Of a DNA stretch of 64,000 bases, positions 9,979 to 23,292 are shown one piece after another. Origin of the DNA: Hirsutella rhossiliensis (lineage: Eukaryota > Ascomycota > Sordariomycetes > Hypocreales > Ophiocordycipitaceae); NCBI RefSeq assembly GCF_020360975.1, contig NW_025408671.1, forward strand, positions 5,146,001 through 5,210,000, read 5' to 3'. The notes below the pieces were generated by a model. That model was not told the DNA's origin, ran no database searches, and saw only the letters and a program-made list of their open reading frames with translations. Made by a program: the position numbers and the translations under genes. Every line of letters starts with the position of its first letter. The stretch's first letter is position 1.

Positions 9979-10829
9979 TCACGCCGTCTTGGCCTTCTTG
10001 GCGCCCACCAGCGTTTCTACGGAGTTGATCTTGGCCTCTCGGTACTCGGTGCATCCCATGTCTTGGAGCCACGACATACTGACTGGCGCCACCGTCTTCT
10101 GGACAAACTCCCATAGCGCTCCTGCGCCGGGAGCGTCCCGCGCCACAGCGACCGAAGAGACCCGGGCGACGCCCAAGACGGAGCTTAACCTGTCGGAACA
10201 GGGCTTCGAGAATCCCACGAGACGGGTCTTGTCGGCCTGAGGGGAGTCTTTGGATGCGGCACCAATCATCTTGGGGAAATGGCAGTTGAATGCCGACGAC
10301 TGATTTCCTCGAGCCACAAAGACCATTGAGTACGACTGGCAGGGACTGTCCCTGGAGCCAGTGCTTTGGGACAGCTCCTCCAGCCCTCTCGTTATCGAGT
10401 TGAAGCCCACGTCCACCTTGGCACTGAGTTCCGGCTTAGGGGGCGCTGGGGCGCTGGGGAGTGAGCGGTCTTCGGGCCCGGGCCCGGGCCTGGCCCCTCT
10501 CCTGGCGGCCCGCTTCCCCTTTGACCGCTTGATGTGAGCTCTGCGATGCTGGCCCAGAGGGCTCAAGAGGCTGTGCGGCGCATGTCAGCATGGATGCTGC
10601 CTGACAGGGGACTCGGGGAGGTGCGAAATGACGGGGCGTACTTGCACAGCAACTCCAAGATGGTGTCCTGGTCGTCGGGTGAGATCTCGGGCCTTCGGTT
10701 TCCATCAGCGAGACCTTGGAAGGTGGAGTTTGGCGTGAAATGGTATGCCTACCACGATATCGTAGAGAAGGGCGTGTCCAGGTGATGGACGAGTTTTCTT
10801 CGGCCTGGTGGTTGGGCTGTGCTCGACAT
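9979..10829 (-). CDS. POP3: RNase P / RNase MRP subunit Pop3
   Basis: Exons complement(9979..10570, 10642..10692, 10753..10829) total 720 bases and 239 residues. The gene reads cleanly only when a 51-base middle exon is included: MSSTAQPPGRRKLVHHLDTP leads into WPEISPDDQDTILELLCNLL and SPLGQHRR, the pattern typical of filamentous-fungal Pop3. The C-terminal half (about residues 105-220, MVFVARGNQSS through RLVGFSKP and VSMSWLQDMGC) resembles the L7Ae-like fold of Pop3/Rpp38, which binds the catalytic RNA of RNase P and MRP. A basic, Pro-rich linker follows the middle exon. It works in tRNA 5' processing and rRNA maturation in the nucleus. The assignment rests on remembered family motifs, not a search. 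Confidence 0.82.
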
Positions 10830-12903
10830 GATGGGTGCTGGTTGTTTTTTCTCTTCTTCTCTTCTTGGCTTTCAGCTTAGAAGACGGAAGCGGTGGTTTC
10901 AGTGCTCTCACGGAGAAGAGAGTGAGGTCCTTGCGAGGCGCAATCTTGCGAAGCCACGAATACAAAGTACAACGTAATTACGCACAGTACGAGCACGCAC
11001 TCCAGCGCCCTCGCTGGCACGTGATCACTCAACATGATTAAACGCCAAACACCATCAGTGCTTCTTCTGGTGGGGATCTTTTGGCATAACAATTGCACAT
11101 GTACATACATACAGCAACTATACCGCACTGTACATTTACGGAAACAAGGTTGGCCGCGTGAGCTGCGGCCAAGCGTGGCCCGAATCTTGGCTGATGGTTC
11201 AGGGTGTAAATACGGGACGCGGCCACGAGGGCGCATCGGGACCGGGGTTTCATGCGTGACGGAGACGACGGTAGCTTCCTTCTAGAAACAAGACAGAAGC
11301 TGGCATGGGGACCGGACTATCTAGACGCTGCGCCCCACGAGGAGCACGGCCGTTTGCCCTGGGTTGCTCCGTGCCGGGCGGACACTTTGGGATGTGCCGG
11401 GCGACGATCCGGTGAGCCGCGGATGGCTGCCGCATCATCATTGGAGGCGCCGAGCTGCCGGCCAGAAGCAACTACGGAGTACAGACAAGCAATCGGGGGA
11501 CAGGACTAGCCGCTCTGAGGGGGGGGGGGGGCAGAGAGAGAGTCGTTGCCTCCTCTCTTTGCTGCCGCAGGGAGCATCATCACTGGCATCATAGTGGGCA
11601 GTGGCCGAGGAAAGTTCAGAGTTTATTATGGCTTGGCCCATCCCTGGCTGCCGTAAAGTACCTACAGTACACACACGCGCACACCCACACGCACAATTGC
11701 GGTGCCATTTGGGGAGGCATACAAAATCCAAGTGCGTCTTTGGTCGGTGAGCCAGAGCCGACAGACGAGGTTCAGCAACTCGGTGGTGCCCAATCCTGCC
11801 AATATCAGTAAGCGAGCATCTCATTTATCTCGACAAGGTACCACGCCTGGCAGAGTAGGTTCCTGCTGCCTGATCCGCCACTCACGACAGGTGCCAATCG
11901 AGCTGTTGGCGTGATCAAGGTACCTGGACGGGCAACGTAGGTACTAGCGGTATAGTAGTGCTCTCCGGAGCCACCCCCCCCTCCCCCCAGCCGACCGAAG
12001 TGGTTCTGTGCACATCTATTCACTCAGAATCAACAGCAGCGGCGTCAAAGTCTTGTCGACCCTCTCACCGCACCGCACCGCACGACCAAGCCACATCCGC
12101 ACGCACATCTTTTACCCTCTGTCTTCCCATCTCCTCTCCCATCTCCCGCTCTCCGTCTCCCGTCCAACTTTGCGCGCGTGTTTGTGTAGGTACGCTGCCT
12201 TGGCTACGCTCACTCCAGACACGCCCCCCCCTCATTTCTTCAGCACCCACGCACGTCCCAACGGCCAAGGAAGAGGAAATTCCCCATTTTGATCCTGACG
12301 CAACGAAGAATTACCATACAATCTGCACAAAAGGTACGTTGTCATCTCTTATACTTGGCACAGGCGGTGGAGGGACGCTGTGGGTGGGCGTAGGGCCCTG
12401 GCCTGGCTGCCGTCGTCGACTTTTAGCGGGAGTCCGGCTGCTAACGCTGGCGCCCACGGGGTACCTACCGGGTACCGGACTCGCAGCTGCTGGCAGTGGC
12501 TCTTGGTGCACGTCCGCAAGTCCCCTCCCCCACCAAGCCCGCTATTCGACAGCACAGCTACCCCTCGCCCTTCCCGTCACGGTCCCACACAAGCACCGCG
12601 TCGACCCCAGCCAATCTCTGCCCTCCAGAATCCACCGTCCTCGACCTCAACCATTATCAGCTTTTTCTTCCTCGGATTCAAGCCCCTGTCTTCTCTTCCA
12701 TCTCCTTGGCCCGCGCGGCCCCCCCCTCCCTTGTTCGCCCTCCTCCGCCCCGCTCTCGGCCGGTCTTTGCCTCTGCGGCAGCATTGCTAATCCGACACAC
12801 ATGTTCATTTGGCGCAGCTGCCGTCCAGACGGCCCTCACGACGCTGTGACGTCTTTGCTGGTCCTCCGCGCCTCGTGCTCCGAGCGCCTGCCGCACAAGT
12901 CAG
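10830..12903. other. Long gene-free stretch and 5' leader of the ubiquitin hydrolase
   Basis: About 2.1 kb without a supported gene. The right half (about 11,950-12,900) is pyrimidine-rich and compatible with a long 5' leader, possibly spliced, of the downstream deubiquitinase. A run of 13 G occurs near 11,520, and GTAC-type palindromes and CA repeats lie near 11,655-11,690. Open frames on both strands are low-complexity. Confidence 0.5.
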
Positions 12904-15900
12904 ATGGATTCGGCCTCGACGCCGACCACAGCTGCCGATCCTCAGCAAGAAGCCGCCGACCCTGAGCCTCCGTTCGCTCGCCCGAACCCCTTTGATGACA
13001 CCGACCTCTCTCGCAAGCGGCGCCGCACCTCGGTGTCTGCATCTCCCGCCGCTTCCCTCGACACCGCCAACCTGGCGCTTGAAGCACCCACTCTCGCTGC
13101 CGCCCACCTTGTTCGGCCCGCCTCTATCAGCGCCATGAGCGTCGACGACAGCCCCGACCCGCCCCGAACTCCAAACCAACATAACCCCCGCGCCGGCTCT
13201 CCGACCGAGCCTCCATCCAGTAAGGTCACCATCAATCTTCGCAGACGCACCGGCTCGGAGTCGTCGACTGCTGCACTCGTTCCCTCGGTGCCGCCATCCG
13301 ATGCTCACCCTATGATCCCCGACCTGAATGCGCTCGGGGAGACCACAGAGGCTCCAGAGACGGCCATGGAAAATGCGCGCGAATCGGGCTCCAGAAGCCC
13401 CGGATCCTCTTCGCTCTCCACGAGCCCTCCCATCGAGCTCATCGCCGTGGCAGACAGCGACGACCGGGATAATGACGACATGAATTGTGCCCCCACGAGT
13501 CCTGATATCGCTGGCCGAGACTGGCTCCAGCTCGACCCAACCACTCACTTTCCATACACAGAGCCCGAAGAGAGCCTGTGCGACACACTGCAGCGTTTGA
13601 CTCAGTATCTTTCGACGAGTGAGTTGCACAAGCCTGCGTGTCCCTGCATCATTTCAACTGCTGACACTGACAGCAGACACGCCCATCGACCCGACTATCC
13701 TCGGCCAGGTCGTCGAGTGGCTTGACGAGTATCTCAAATTTACCAAACGTGCCGACACGAGTACAGTATTGACGTCCCGCCGCACGCACAAGGGCTTCTG
13801 GTTCTCTTTTCCCGAAATCATTCTTGCCCTGACATCTCGGAAGTGAGTTCTTGAATCCCCGTCGTCCATCAACGAGCCTCGTCTTGCTGACATGACCCTA
13901 GACCAGACCTCATCAAAGTGGCCATTCTACGCAGCCCCATCTTGAATCTGTACACGGGCTTTGCGGCGTTGACGGCCCGCTTCGTCGCCCTGGACTGCCT
14001 TGCCGTTCGAGAGACTCAGGCTATCCCGCTGGGCCGCCGCGGTCCGGATCTGCTTTCCCCACTCTACCTCCAGCAGCTACACGGCCTGATCGCATCGCAT
14101 GGCTTCCCTCCTCACCTTGCCAACGATGGGTCACACGCGGCCGTCTGGGCCCAGCAAGACGTAGAGTTATATCTCACCAACAAGTTCCAGACGAGTCCCG
14201 GAGGGGGCATCGACTACTTGTCTCAGTTCGCCTCCGCTCTCGTCGGTCTCGTACCGCAGTTCCCTCGGCTAGCCGACAGCTTCGCTCCAGTAAGCCAAGT
14301 GCTGGCAGACTGTGTACGAGACTCGTTGCGCCATTTCCGCCTCGGCCAGGACGATGCGGCGCAAGCGAGGAAACGCCTGGAGCAGGGCCATGCGGCGTGG
14401 GCCATCATTTCGGTCTCTCTCATGGCAGCAATAGACAAACACGTCACCAGCCTTAACGGCGATCACGCCGCCTCCTCGATCCAGGCTCTGACGGAAGTCT
14501 TGAAGGTGTGCTTGCAGGGCGATCACAAGGAAGCGATAGACGTTCTTGATGCGCACCGGGAAAAGTACCCAGCTCTCGCGTCCAAGCACGCCCACGAGGC
14601 GGTTGCCTGGCAGTGGAAGGTGGACATTCTGGAGAAGCTCATCCGCTCAAGCCAGATGCAGCTTCGTGTCATGGCCGTCACCACCATGTGCACCCATCTC
14701 GTGGCCGTCTGGAAGCGACTTTGCGATGGAGGCGAAGAGTACAGCGCCGAGTTCCTCGATCACTTGGCTGGCTACTTGCTCAACACCGGCCTGATTGACT
14801 ACATTCTGGGCGCAAGTTGCCATCCAGAGATCATCGTCGAAAGCGCCAACATTGTCGGCTTCTTGGTGGTGACGCGCACATACCGCTCAGAGCACACCGA
14901 CCGTGTGTGGCACGGCATCACCTCGAGCCAAGACCCGCGTGTGGTAGACGCCTTGACGCGTATGATGACCAACATTACCAACTTATTCGACTACGCTGGC
15001 TTGCTGCATCTCTGCAACAAGTTTCAGCCTTTGCCTGTGGAGGGATTCTCACCTTCGATACGCCTTTTATTGGACAATGTCTTGAGTGAAATGATGGCGA
15101 GAGCTCAGACAAACCAGTCGACGCTGACTTTCCATCCCTACGGGCTCTGCCTGCGCCTCCTCAGGGAGTCGTCTGTTTGTGCTTCGGGCTCTCAGGTCGC
15201 AGACCCCGACATGCAACAGGTCGCGATGCAAAAATCCAGGGAATTGCTGGGCCACGGACCAGACGCTGAGGGTCGGCGTGAGCTGTACCTGAGCTGCATC
15301 AATGACATATCCGCCAAGTCAGCCACCACGCTGGGCAGTCTGTGGTGCCTTTCCATGGCGATACGACATGCGACCGAGGGTCAGATGCAGGTCCTCACGG
15401 AGCAACATGACCTGGCCAAGCTCATTGTGGAGGAGCTGGAGCACGCAGGGAATGCCGGACGATCGGCCGGCGTGTTTCCGGTTCTCTCTGGTACCTCGAA
15501 TCAGCCAAGAAGAGACTTTGTGGCAAACCTCATCCAGCTCCAGCCGGCGGCGATTGACAACGACCTCGGCACAAAGCTTTGGAATATTCTTGTCGGGCCA
15601 CAGTCAACCTGTGCAGAGGATCGAAAGGCCGGCTGGTACGTTATTCTGAGCGTGGCCAGGAAGGCGACTCTGCAGAATGCGTTCCTTCGGACGTGCTTTT
15701 CGGAGCATTTGCCGAGGCTGCCGGCCGGCTATTTCTGTGAAGGGATGCTCGAGTTCGTCAAGGAGCGAGTCCGTTTGCTCTTGGAAGAGAACCCGCGCGA
15801 CTTTGTCCTCGACGATGAGGCAATAGTTGCGCGGTATGGCATTGAACACCTGTGGAGAATCATACTTGAAGCTCAAGACTCTGGTCTCGTCGCACAGGCC

Positions 15901-18900
15901 ATCTCTATCCTGGCCGTCGACGTCTATCTGGAAAGCAAAGCCATCATGTCGTATCCCCTCCACCGGACACGGCAAGTACATCTTGCCCTGGTCAACCGTT
16001 GCTTGCGTCAGATGAAAGACACCGCGAGCAAACTTCGGCGGTCGAGCGATGGAACCACCAGTGGCGACGACGAGCCAATGATCATCGTCGCCACGCCCGA
16101 GGAGACCAAGCAGCAGGAGCTCATTTTCACCCGGTCTCTGCAGCTCCTGAGGTTTTTCTTGGAAAAGTATCAGTCCAAGCCAAAATTTGCTGTGGCCGAC
16201 CTCCGATCCTTCATGTCCGAGACGCCCCAGCAGATTGAGGGTGACTCGGCCCGCCTCAGATATCAGTCGTTTGACGGCGACGAGCAAACAGACATTATGC
16301 CGTTGAGCATTGGCAAGCTGAATACGGTGTCGTCTCTGCTCGCAAGCCTTAGGCAGGAGACGGGCTTCGACAATTACCGCGTGTATTATCGAGGCCACCA
16401 ACTGCTTTTGGTAGAACAAGACATCAGCAAATCTCTACAAGAACTGGACATCCAGGATGGCTTCATGTTGGTGAAGCGAGAAGATAACTACTCGGCCTCG
16501 CCGGTCCGGATAAAGCCGGGCTCGTTGCCGCTAGAAATCGAGATTTTGGCCCATTTTCCGGAGCTCTGGGACTACCTGAGCATGGACGAGCAAACAGCCG
16601 AGGAGGTGAGTGACCGGCGCAAACACCTGTACTTGACTCGATTCGCTGACTGGGTTTCAGATTTACGACTTCGTCATCAGGCTCCCTGCGGATGGCTACA
16701 TCTTGTCACGCTTCGACACTAACTCAACCTCGTACAAGGATCTTTTTCTTCCAGGACAGCCGTTCAAGTCTCTGTATGCCATTCACGCGTTGTCAGAGTA
16801 CATTGAGGGTGCCTGCCGAGCTACTTCCAGTGGTAACCCGGGTTCAACCCCGCAGAGAAGAGACCTGCAGTCATCTCAGGAAGCGGCTCTAAGAAGATCG
16901 CTGCATCTTGTGGTTCAGGCGCTGTCGGATCCAGAGGTGCTTGAAGGAAGCGTGACACGGCTGCAGATCCGCGTCGTAAGCTCTCTGATGCAAAAGTTTG
17001 TCCAACTCGTCCAAGGTACGTTTCACAGACCATCAATCTCGCGAGGCTTGGCTAACAGCATTCTAGGAGTCTGCGGCCCCGGACTATGGCCTGTGTCCGA
17101 AAAAGTCGATTCTCCCACACCTGAGCGTCTGATTGAAGTTCTCTCCGACGCTTTGGACTATCCGGACAACGGAGCTATCCCGCTCATAGCGAGCACGTGC
17201 AGTGCGATTCTGCTTGTTGGCAAGTTGGATGCGCGGTTTTGGATAAAGATCACGGAAAGCAACGATTTTCGTGGCCTCATCCAGAAGCTGGTGCTTTTCG
17301 AGCCAAGGAGGGAAGTGAGGGTTGCTGTTGTGGAACTGCTTGAGGTTTCCGCAGAGGCCGAAGCACAAGTCCCGCAAACGCAGCCCGCCAAGTTTGCGAC
17401 GTCAGAGGTCAGGGAACCCTCTCTTTTGGCAAAATACCTCTGGCCCATCGTCTCAAACCTCCTCCCAGAGGCCGTGGAGCGTACAGCGCAGTGTGACGAG
17501 CTCTTTCGGCTTCTCAAGAAGCTGCTCTTGCTCATGTCGAATACGCTTCCCGGACAGTCTCAGTTTGACCAGCTAACAAGGCAGACGAACGAGCTCTTGC
17601 TTGAACATGATTCAACAGAGGTAAAGTGGTCTCACACTCAGGCTCGGGTTCATTTGCACTGACAAGCGCCTGACACAGGATGTGAGCCAGATTGAGCCCT
17701 ACGACCCCGTTGCCAACGGCCTGGCTTCGGTCTTGCACCTCTGTCTCCAGATCGACGCCTCACTCCCGGCCTCGAGAGCACTTCCAGAGTGAGTCGAACC
17801 GGCTCCGAGCCCCTCATTATAGAACGTCGCTAACATAAATAGGGACACGGCGCGAGATTTGTTTTGGCGACACCTCTTTCCGCAAAAGCTCAGTCCAGGC
17901 GCCGATTCGGTCCGTCACGTCGTGCTGAACACGGAGACTCGAGCGAAGCTGTACGAGGTCATTTTCCGTCTTGTTGGACACGACGGCCGTCAGTTTGGCC
18001 AGACCTTGCACCTACTCAACGAGCTGGTGCCTTTCTATTCTGAGGATACTGGTACGCTCAATTCACTTTGGCACATGCCTCCGTCTGCTTACGAGATTTC
18101 GCAAGACGAACCCTACCTCTATGATCTTCCCTATCAGTTTGATCGCTCAAAGGCCATGCGCTCCCCCTGCGGCTACGTCGGCCTGCGGAATCTTTCCAAC
18201 ACTTGCTACCTGAATTCCCTTCTCACGCAGCTGTACATGAACACGGAGTTCCGTCGCTTCATGCTGGGGGCGTCGTGTCGGGGTCCAACAAGCTCCCAGC
18301 AGCTGCTCTTCCACACCCAAAAGGTCTTTGGCTTCATGCAAGAGAGTTACCGCCGATATGTGGACCCCTCAAGCCTCGTCGGATCCATCAAGACCTACGA
18401 GGACACAGTCATCGACATCCACAGCCAGATGGACGTTGACGAGTTCTACAGCTTGCTGTTCGATCGATGGGAAGGGCAGATATCCCGTCCCGAAGACAAA
18501 CGAAGGCTCCGTTCGTTTTACGGCGGACAACTCGTGCAGCAAGTGAAATCCAAAGAGTGCGAGCACATCTCGGAACGACTCGAGCCATTTTCCGCCATCC
18601 AATGCGACATCAAGGGCAAAGGGACGTTGGAAGAGAGCCTACAGGCATATGTCGACGGGGAGATTATGGAAGGCGGTATGTTGGCCTGCTTCGATGCGCG
18701 TACCCGTCCGTTATTGACTTTTGATTCAGACAACAAGTACAAGTGCTCCACGTGTGATCGTCACGTCGATGCGGTCAAAAGGTATGTCGACCTCGGCGTC
18801 TGGAATAGAAGCCCTCGACACTTGCTAACGGGATGCAGGGCGTGTTTGAAGGATGTGCCGGACAATGTCATGTTTCATCTGAAACGCTTCGACTTTAACC

Positions 18901-21287
18901 TGCGCACTTTGCAGCGAAGTAAGATCAATGACCACTTCTCCTTTCCTCCGACAATCGACTTACGGCCGTACACGATCGAGCACCTCAGCGATACGAGCTC
19001 CGAGGCAGCAGAGGACGTTTTCGAGCTTGTCGGCATCCTCGTCCATTCGGGAACCGCTGAGTCGGGCCACTACTACTCCTACATCAAGGAGCGACCCTCG
19101 GCGGCCAAGGAGAGCTGGATCGAGTTCAATGACGACGTCGTCACTCCCTGGGATCCGTCCCTCATGGCAAGCTCAACGTTTGGTGGTCCCGACACCCGCT
19201 CGGTGTACGAAACAAATGGCGTCATCTACGATAAGAGCTACAGCGCCTACATGCTTTTCTATCAACGCGTCTCGTCGCTCAAGACTGAGCAAGAATCCAT
19301 GGTGGCGCAGCAACTGTCGGCTCCCCTACGCGTTGACATGCCCGCGCTGCTCAAGGAGCACATCGCCAACGAGAACACGGTCATACTGCGACGGCATTGC
19401 GTCTTCGACCCAGGACATGCAATATTTGTGCAGAACTGCTTCACCCGGGCCAGATCCGTGGACAGGGGAGAGGCGAACAGCCCCACGGCGGCCAAGGAGG
19501 CTGGAGAGACTGACGATGGGCCGTCCTCGAATCACGATCTGCAGAACTTGGCAATGGAGATGGCCTTGTCCCACCTGGACCAGATCGTCTCACGGACAAA
19601 AGACACGCCATTCTTCGCGGCGTTTTCAAGCACGATCAGGGCCGCGGTTGTCAGCTGCCCCCGATGCGCCTTGGCACTCTACGACTATTTCGACGCACGC
19701 CACACGTCGTACCGAGCCCTTGTGCAACGAAACCCTGAACAGCACGTCCGAGCATTCGCGGGCGAGGTGCTCGTACGCGCGGCGGAGAAGATTGCCGAAA
19801 GGCTTCCTGATGTGTACGAGCATGGCAGCCAGGCGCCGGCCGACGCGGAATCGAGCAGCGACGGAGAGGGCATGGAGCGAGACCTCGAGCACGATGGCGA
19901 GGGTGGATCGGAGCACTCGGTCCTGGAGGGCGTCGCGATGCTCTTCAACCACCTCTGGCAGTTTTTCCAAATCCACCTCCGGTCATGGGACGAATACTTT
20001 GGCACGATACTGGCGTTTGCCAAGCTCGGACATCGAGAGGCCGGGCTGGTCCTGTCCGAGGACTACCTGATCAAGTTGCTGCGCATCGTGGATGCCGACA
20101 CGACCATGGACCTGCCGCCAAACTACGCTCGCATGCTGAACAATGTCCTGCGGCGGATCAACACGCGGCCGCCGTCGTACTCTGCCATCATGTCGCTCAT
20201 CGACTACCTGCTCGCACAGCTTGACCCGGTCTTGGGCCCAGAGGTCATTATCGACCAGCCGGGGGGGAGCGCCTCGCGTTCAAAGCTCCCTTTCCCCTGG
20301 ACGTCGCAGGAAGTGCACGAAGTTCACAACCACCCGGACCGCCAGATGGCCAGCTTCTTTGTGGAGAAGCTGGTGTCCATCGATCAGGCCTGGAGCGTGA
20401 CCAATGACATTGTAGGCCGGCTGATTTTGACGGGAGGACCGATGGACCTCAGAATAGTGAACACCCTCTGCAACAACATCCAGGGCGAGCTCTCGACACA
20501 GCCGATGGACCCTTTTCTCAGGGTGGCTGGGCGATACCTCGAGTGCACCCAGTCGGCAGACAACGCGCACGCTCTCATCCGCCACGTTTGCGCCCAGGCC
20601 CGGAACCTGCAAAACACGGAAGGGGCCGCGTTTTTGAACTTTATCAGGGTGGCACTGCGGTCCGACAGACCGGATGAGGAGCTGGCGCGATCCAGACGCG
20701 AGAGCAGCATCGACACTGTCACAGGCTGGGCACCATACCTACTGGTGTACCCGGACGCCAACACGAGGCGCGAGGCAGAGCAGCTGCTCGAAGACGAAGT
20801 GCTGCAGCACTCGTCGCTGAAGGAGGCTGGGGAGAATGAGAACGGAACGGAGAACAGGGAGCGGTTCGACCGGGTGGTGCGGGACTTGGGGATCAAGTGC
20901 CTGGTGTACCTGCGTGAGGTGCACACGAGGCGGCGAATCAAGATTGAGCGCGATGCTGCGTGGAGCATACTACGGGTCGTGGGCCGGTGCGCGCCGTGCT
21001 ACGAAGGCGTCCTGGACGCGGACGGGGATGAAGACGTGGAGTTTGCGGCGCTGCAGGGCGGTAAGTTTGCGTCTAGGGCGCGGGCGGGCGAGGCACGGTC
21101 ATTTGCTGACTCTTTGGCAGAGGTTATGGAACCGCTGCGACGACTGATGGTGGACGAGGTGGAGGACGAGGCGTCGGGTAAGTGCGGAAAGTGTCGAGGC
21201 TGGACGGGGTTAACACTGGCTACAGATTGGGACGAGTCGTGCGTGTCGTCGGACCCGATGGAGGCTAACGTGGGCATTCCGGTGTAG
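12904..21287 (+). CDS. Large ubiquitin C-terminal hydrolase (USP9/USP34-like)
   Basis: Eleven exons: 12904..13618, 13677..13842, 13902..16605, 16661..17015, 17067..17620, 17679..17788, 17843..18675, 18730..18781, 18839..21060, 21121..21177, 21226..21287; total 7830 bases, 2609 residues. This is a cysteine protease that removes ubiquitin from substrates. The Cys box NLSNTCYLNSLL (Cys about 1656), the QMDVDEFYSLLFDRWE segment, a zinc-type pair in DNKYKCSTCDRH, FHLKRFDFNL, and the His box TAESGHYYSYIKE (His about 1907) are all present. A ubiquitin-like stretch lies at about 1095-1160. The long helical flanks are typical of the USP9X/USP34 group. The last four introns are all multiples of three and open, so a naive reading would keep them; removal restores EIMEGDNKYKC and AVKRACLKDVP. 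The N-terminus is disordered and Ser/Pro-rich. Confidence 0.93.
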
Positions 21288-21665
21288 ACGACGATGAATG
21301 AAGCAGACGTGGTCTGAAACGAAGCTTATGATGATGTCACTGCTGCGTGCATTCGGCGCGAGAAAAAATGGCCCGAGGTGGAGTGTGGAGGGCAGTGTTT
21401 GAGCAAGGCGTCCAGGGGAGTTCCAGTTTATCGCCCACTCTTTTGTTTTTCGTCATAAGCCATGCCTTGGACCTTGGCTCTTGTGCGCCTCCGTCGGTGC
21501 TGTCGTCGACGGCTTGGTCTTGATGTGCTGTGCGCCCGTGGAGTTGTCGGGAGCGTCACAGGAGGTGGGAAGCGGCGAGAAGGGTTCGTGATGGCAGGGA
21601 GCTTAATAAGGACCGCCGAGTTGGGACGCGCTCTATGTCGACGGTGGCGAGCTGGTGGGTGTGGT

Positions 21666-21712
21666 GTAGAGTTGACTGTAGAGTTGACTGTAGAGTTGAC
21701 TGTAGAGTTGAC
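21666..21712 (+). repeat. 12-base tandem repeat, about 4 copies
   Basis: The unit gtagagttgact is repeated almost perfectly three times, followed by a partial fourth copy. On the minus strand it reads as a repeating Thr-Val-Asn-Ser peptide, but nothing else supports translation. Confidence 0.95.
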
Positions 21713-22011
21713 GGGCGTCTGACGGCGATTGGAGGCGAGCCCCTGGCTTAAGCGCGCGCGCAGAGGTGCGGCCACGTGGGCCTTGTTTGAGAAGCGTGCG
21801 CGAAGGGCAGGGTACAGTAGAATGGGTGTGGTGTAATTACTCGGTAGACGGTGGTCTCTCGGTGCTGACTGGCTGGCTGACTGGAGGCTGGCGGTAACAA
21901 GTACAGTACAGTTATGTAACTTGCGAAGCACGTATGTACATATTCGCGAGTGTGCACGTATAGTAAGTACAGCATAGTATTCACGAGTGTGTGTGTGTGT
22001 TTGTAACCGTG

Positions 22012-22014
22012 TAT

Positions 22015-22048
<34 letters not shown>

Positions 22049-22050
22049 AT
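22012..22050. repeat. TA dinucleotide microsatellite
   Basis: Near-pure TA tract interrupted by two tatg units, preceded by a GT tract and separated from genes on both sides. Confidence 0.95.
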
Positions 22051-23112
22051 AGAGCATGGCGAGTAAAAATAGCATGATGCCGCGTGCGTCGTACAGCGTC
22101 ACCCGCATGCATTACGCATCATGCCGCCACGCAAGTAAGCTGATTGATTTAAAATAAAAACAAAAAGGTAGCGCGGGAAAAGAGGGGAAGGGGGGGGGGG
22201 TTCGTTTGGATGTGTTCTGTTTTGTTTCGAGAGCTCCCGGCCGGGGCTGTGTGCCTGCTGCGCTGTGCTGGGGCCTCGAGAGCGCTTCGTATCCGTGAAA
22301 GCAGGGTGATGATGCGATGGCGTCTCCACCCGCAAGGCCAGCCAGACCTGGTCTCTGTCTCTGGCCAAGGGCGGCAGCCGTCGGGCGTCAGCGGTATGTA
22401 CAAGCCAGTAGCGGCCGGGTGCACTGCACGCGTAAAGTAGGTAGTAAAGCATAGAGTTAAAGTAGGGGGAGGGGGGGGGGGCGGCCGACGGCCTGATACG
22501 TCTTCTCTCCCTCGACGCCGGGGCCCGGGTGTAGGTAGCACACGCCGTCCCGCTGTCCGTCCCTGTGGATATGCCCAGCCCGTAACTGTACAGCCCGTAC
22601 TACGTAGGGGTAGAGAGAGAGTGCGTGCGTGCGTGCTTGGGTCTCCGGTTTTCCTTTTCCGGGGGCGACGGAGAAGGAAAGAAGAAGAAGAAGCAGGGGA
22701 AGAAGACGGAACCAGAGGCGTGGTGTTTTTGCCCCCGAACCCTTAATCTAAACCACGTCGCAGTCGTGGCAGCCCGTCGGCGCAGGGACCATGGGAGGAG
22801 GCCCTCGTCGTCACAGGAGCAAAGGAAGGAAAAAAGACGGCGCGGGGTTTCAGAAGCACGGGCGCAGCGGGGGCGTTTCGTGGTTGCCGCGTCCCGCCCG
22901 TGTTTGAGACTAGCAGGACGCTAGCGGGCGTTGAAGACACCTGCCTATATCCGCAGCGAGGGCGATAAATGGGCTGAATATAATATCCGTACCTCGAGTT
23001 GGGCCAAGGGGTGCGAGCGGCTTTCCCTCGTGTCTGCTCCCATCCGTCTGTTCTCCCGGCTGTCCTTTGGGCTGCTGTCCCTTCTGTGACGGGTGTCCCA
23101 TCTCTCTAATGA

Positions 23113-23114
<2 letters not shown>

Positions 23115-23153
<39 letters not shown>
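23115..23153. repeat. CAT trinucleotide microsatellite, 13 units
   Basis: Thirteen uninterrupted CAT units about 140 bases upstream of the start codon of the next gene, thus probably in its 5' leader or promoter. Confidence 0.95.
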
Positions 23154-23154
<1 letters not shown>

Positions 23155-23292
23155 TGACCGACCCTCGTCGCTGCTGGCTCTCGAGCACACGAGATCCAAC
23201 CGCTGCCCGTCACTGATTGCACACACATCTTCTCGCCTCCTCCTCATCGTCGGCATCGTCGGCATCGTCGGCATCCACCAACCGTCGCCTCC

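Larger units (their letters stand above)
21288..23292. other. 2 kb repeat-bearing intergenic region
   Basis: No supported gene. A long open frame on the minus strand (to 22108) is explained by a tandem repeat and AT/GT microsatellites. Holds a 12-base tandem array, TA and GT tracts (21,985-22,050), runs of G (22,190-22,200; 22,470-22,480) and, at its right end, a CAT repeat in the probable leader of the next gene. Confidence 0.6.

Noticed and set aside
16836..16856. tRNA T-arm-like gggttcaacccc
   Set aside because: Lies within coding sequence of the ubiquitin hydrolase; no acceptor or anticodon stem fits around it.
21428..22108. 226-residue minus-strand open frame
   Set aside because: Made of the 12-base tandem repeat and TA/GT microsatellites; no conserved segment.
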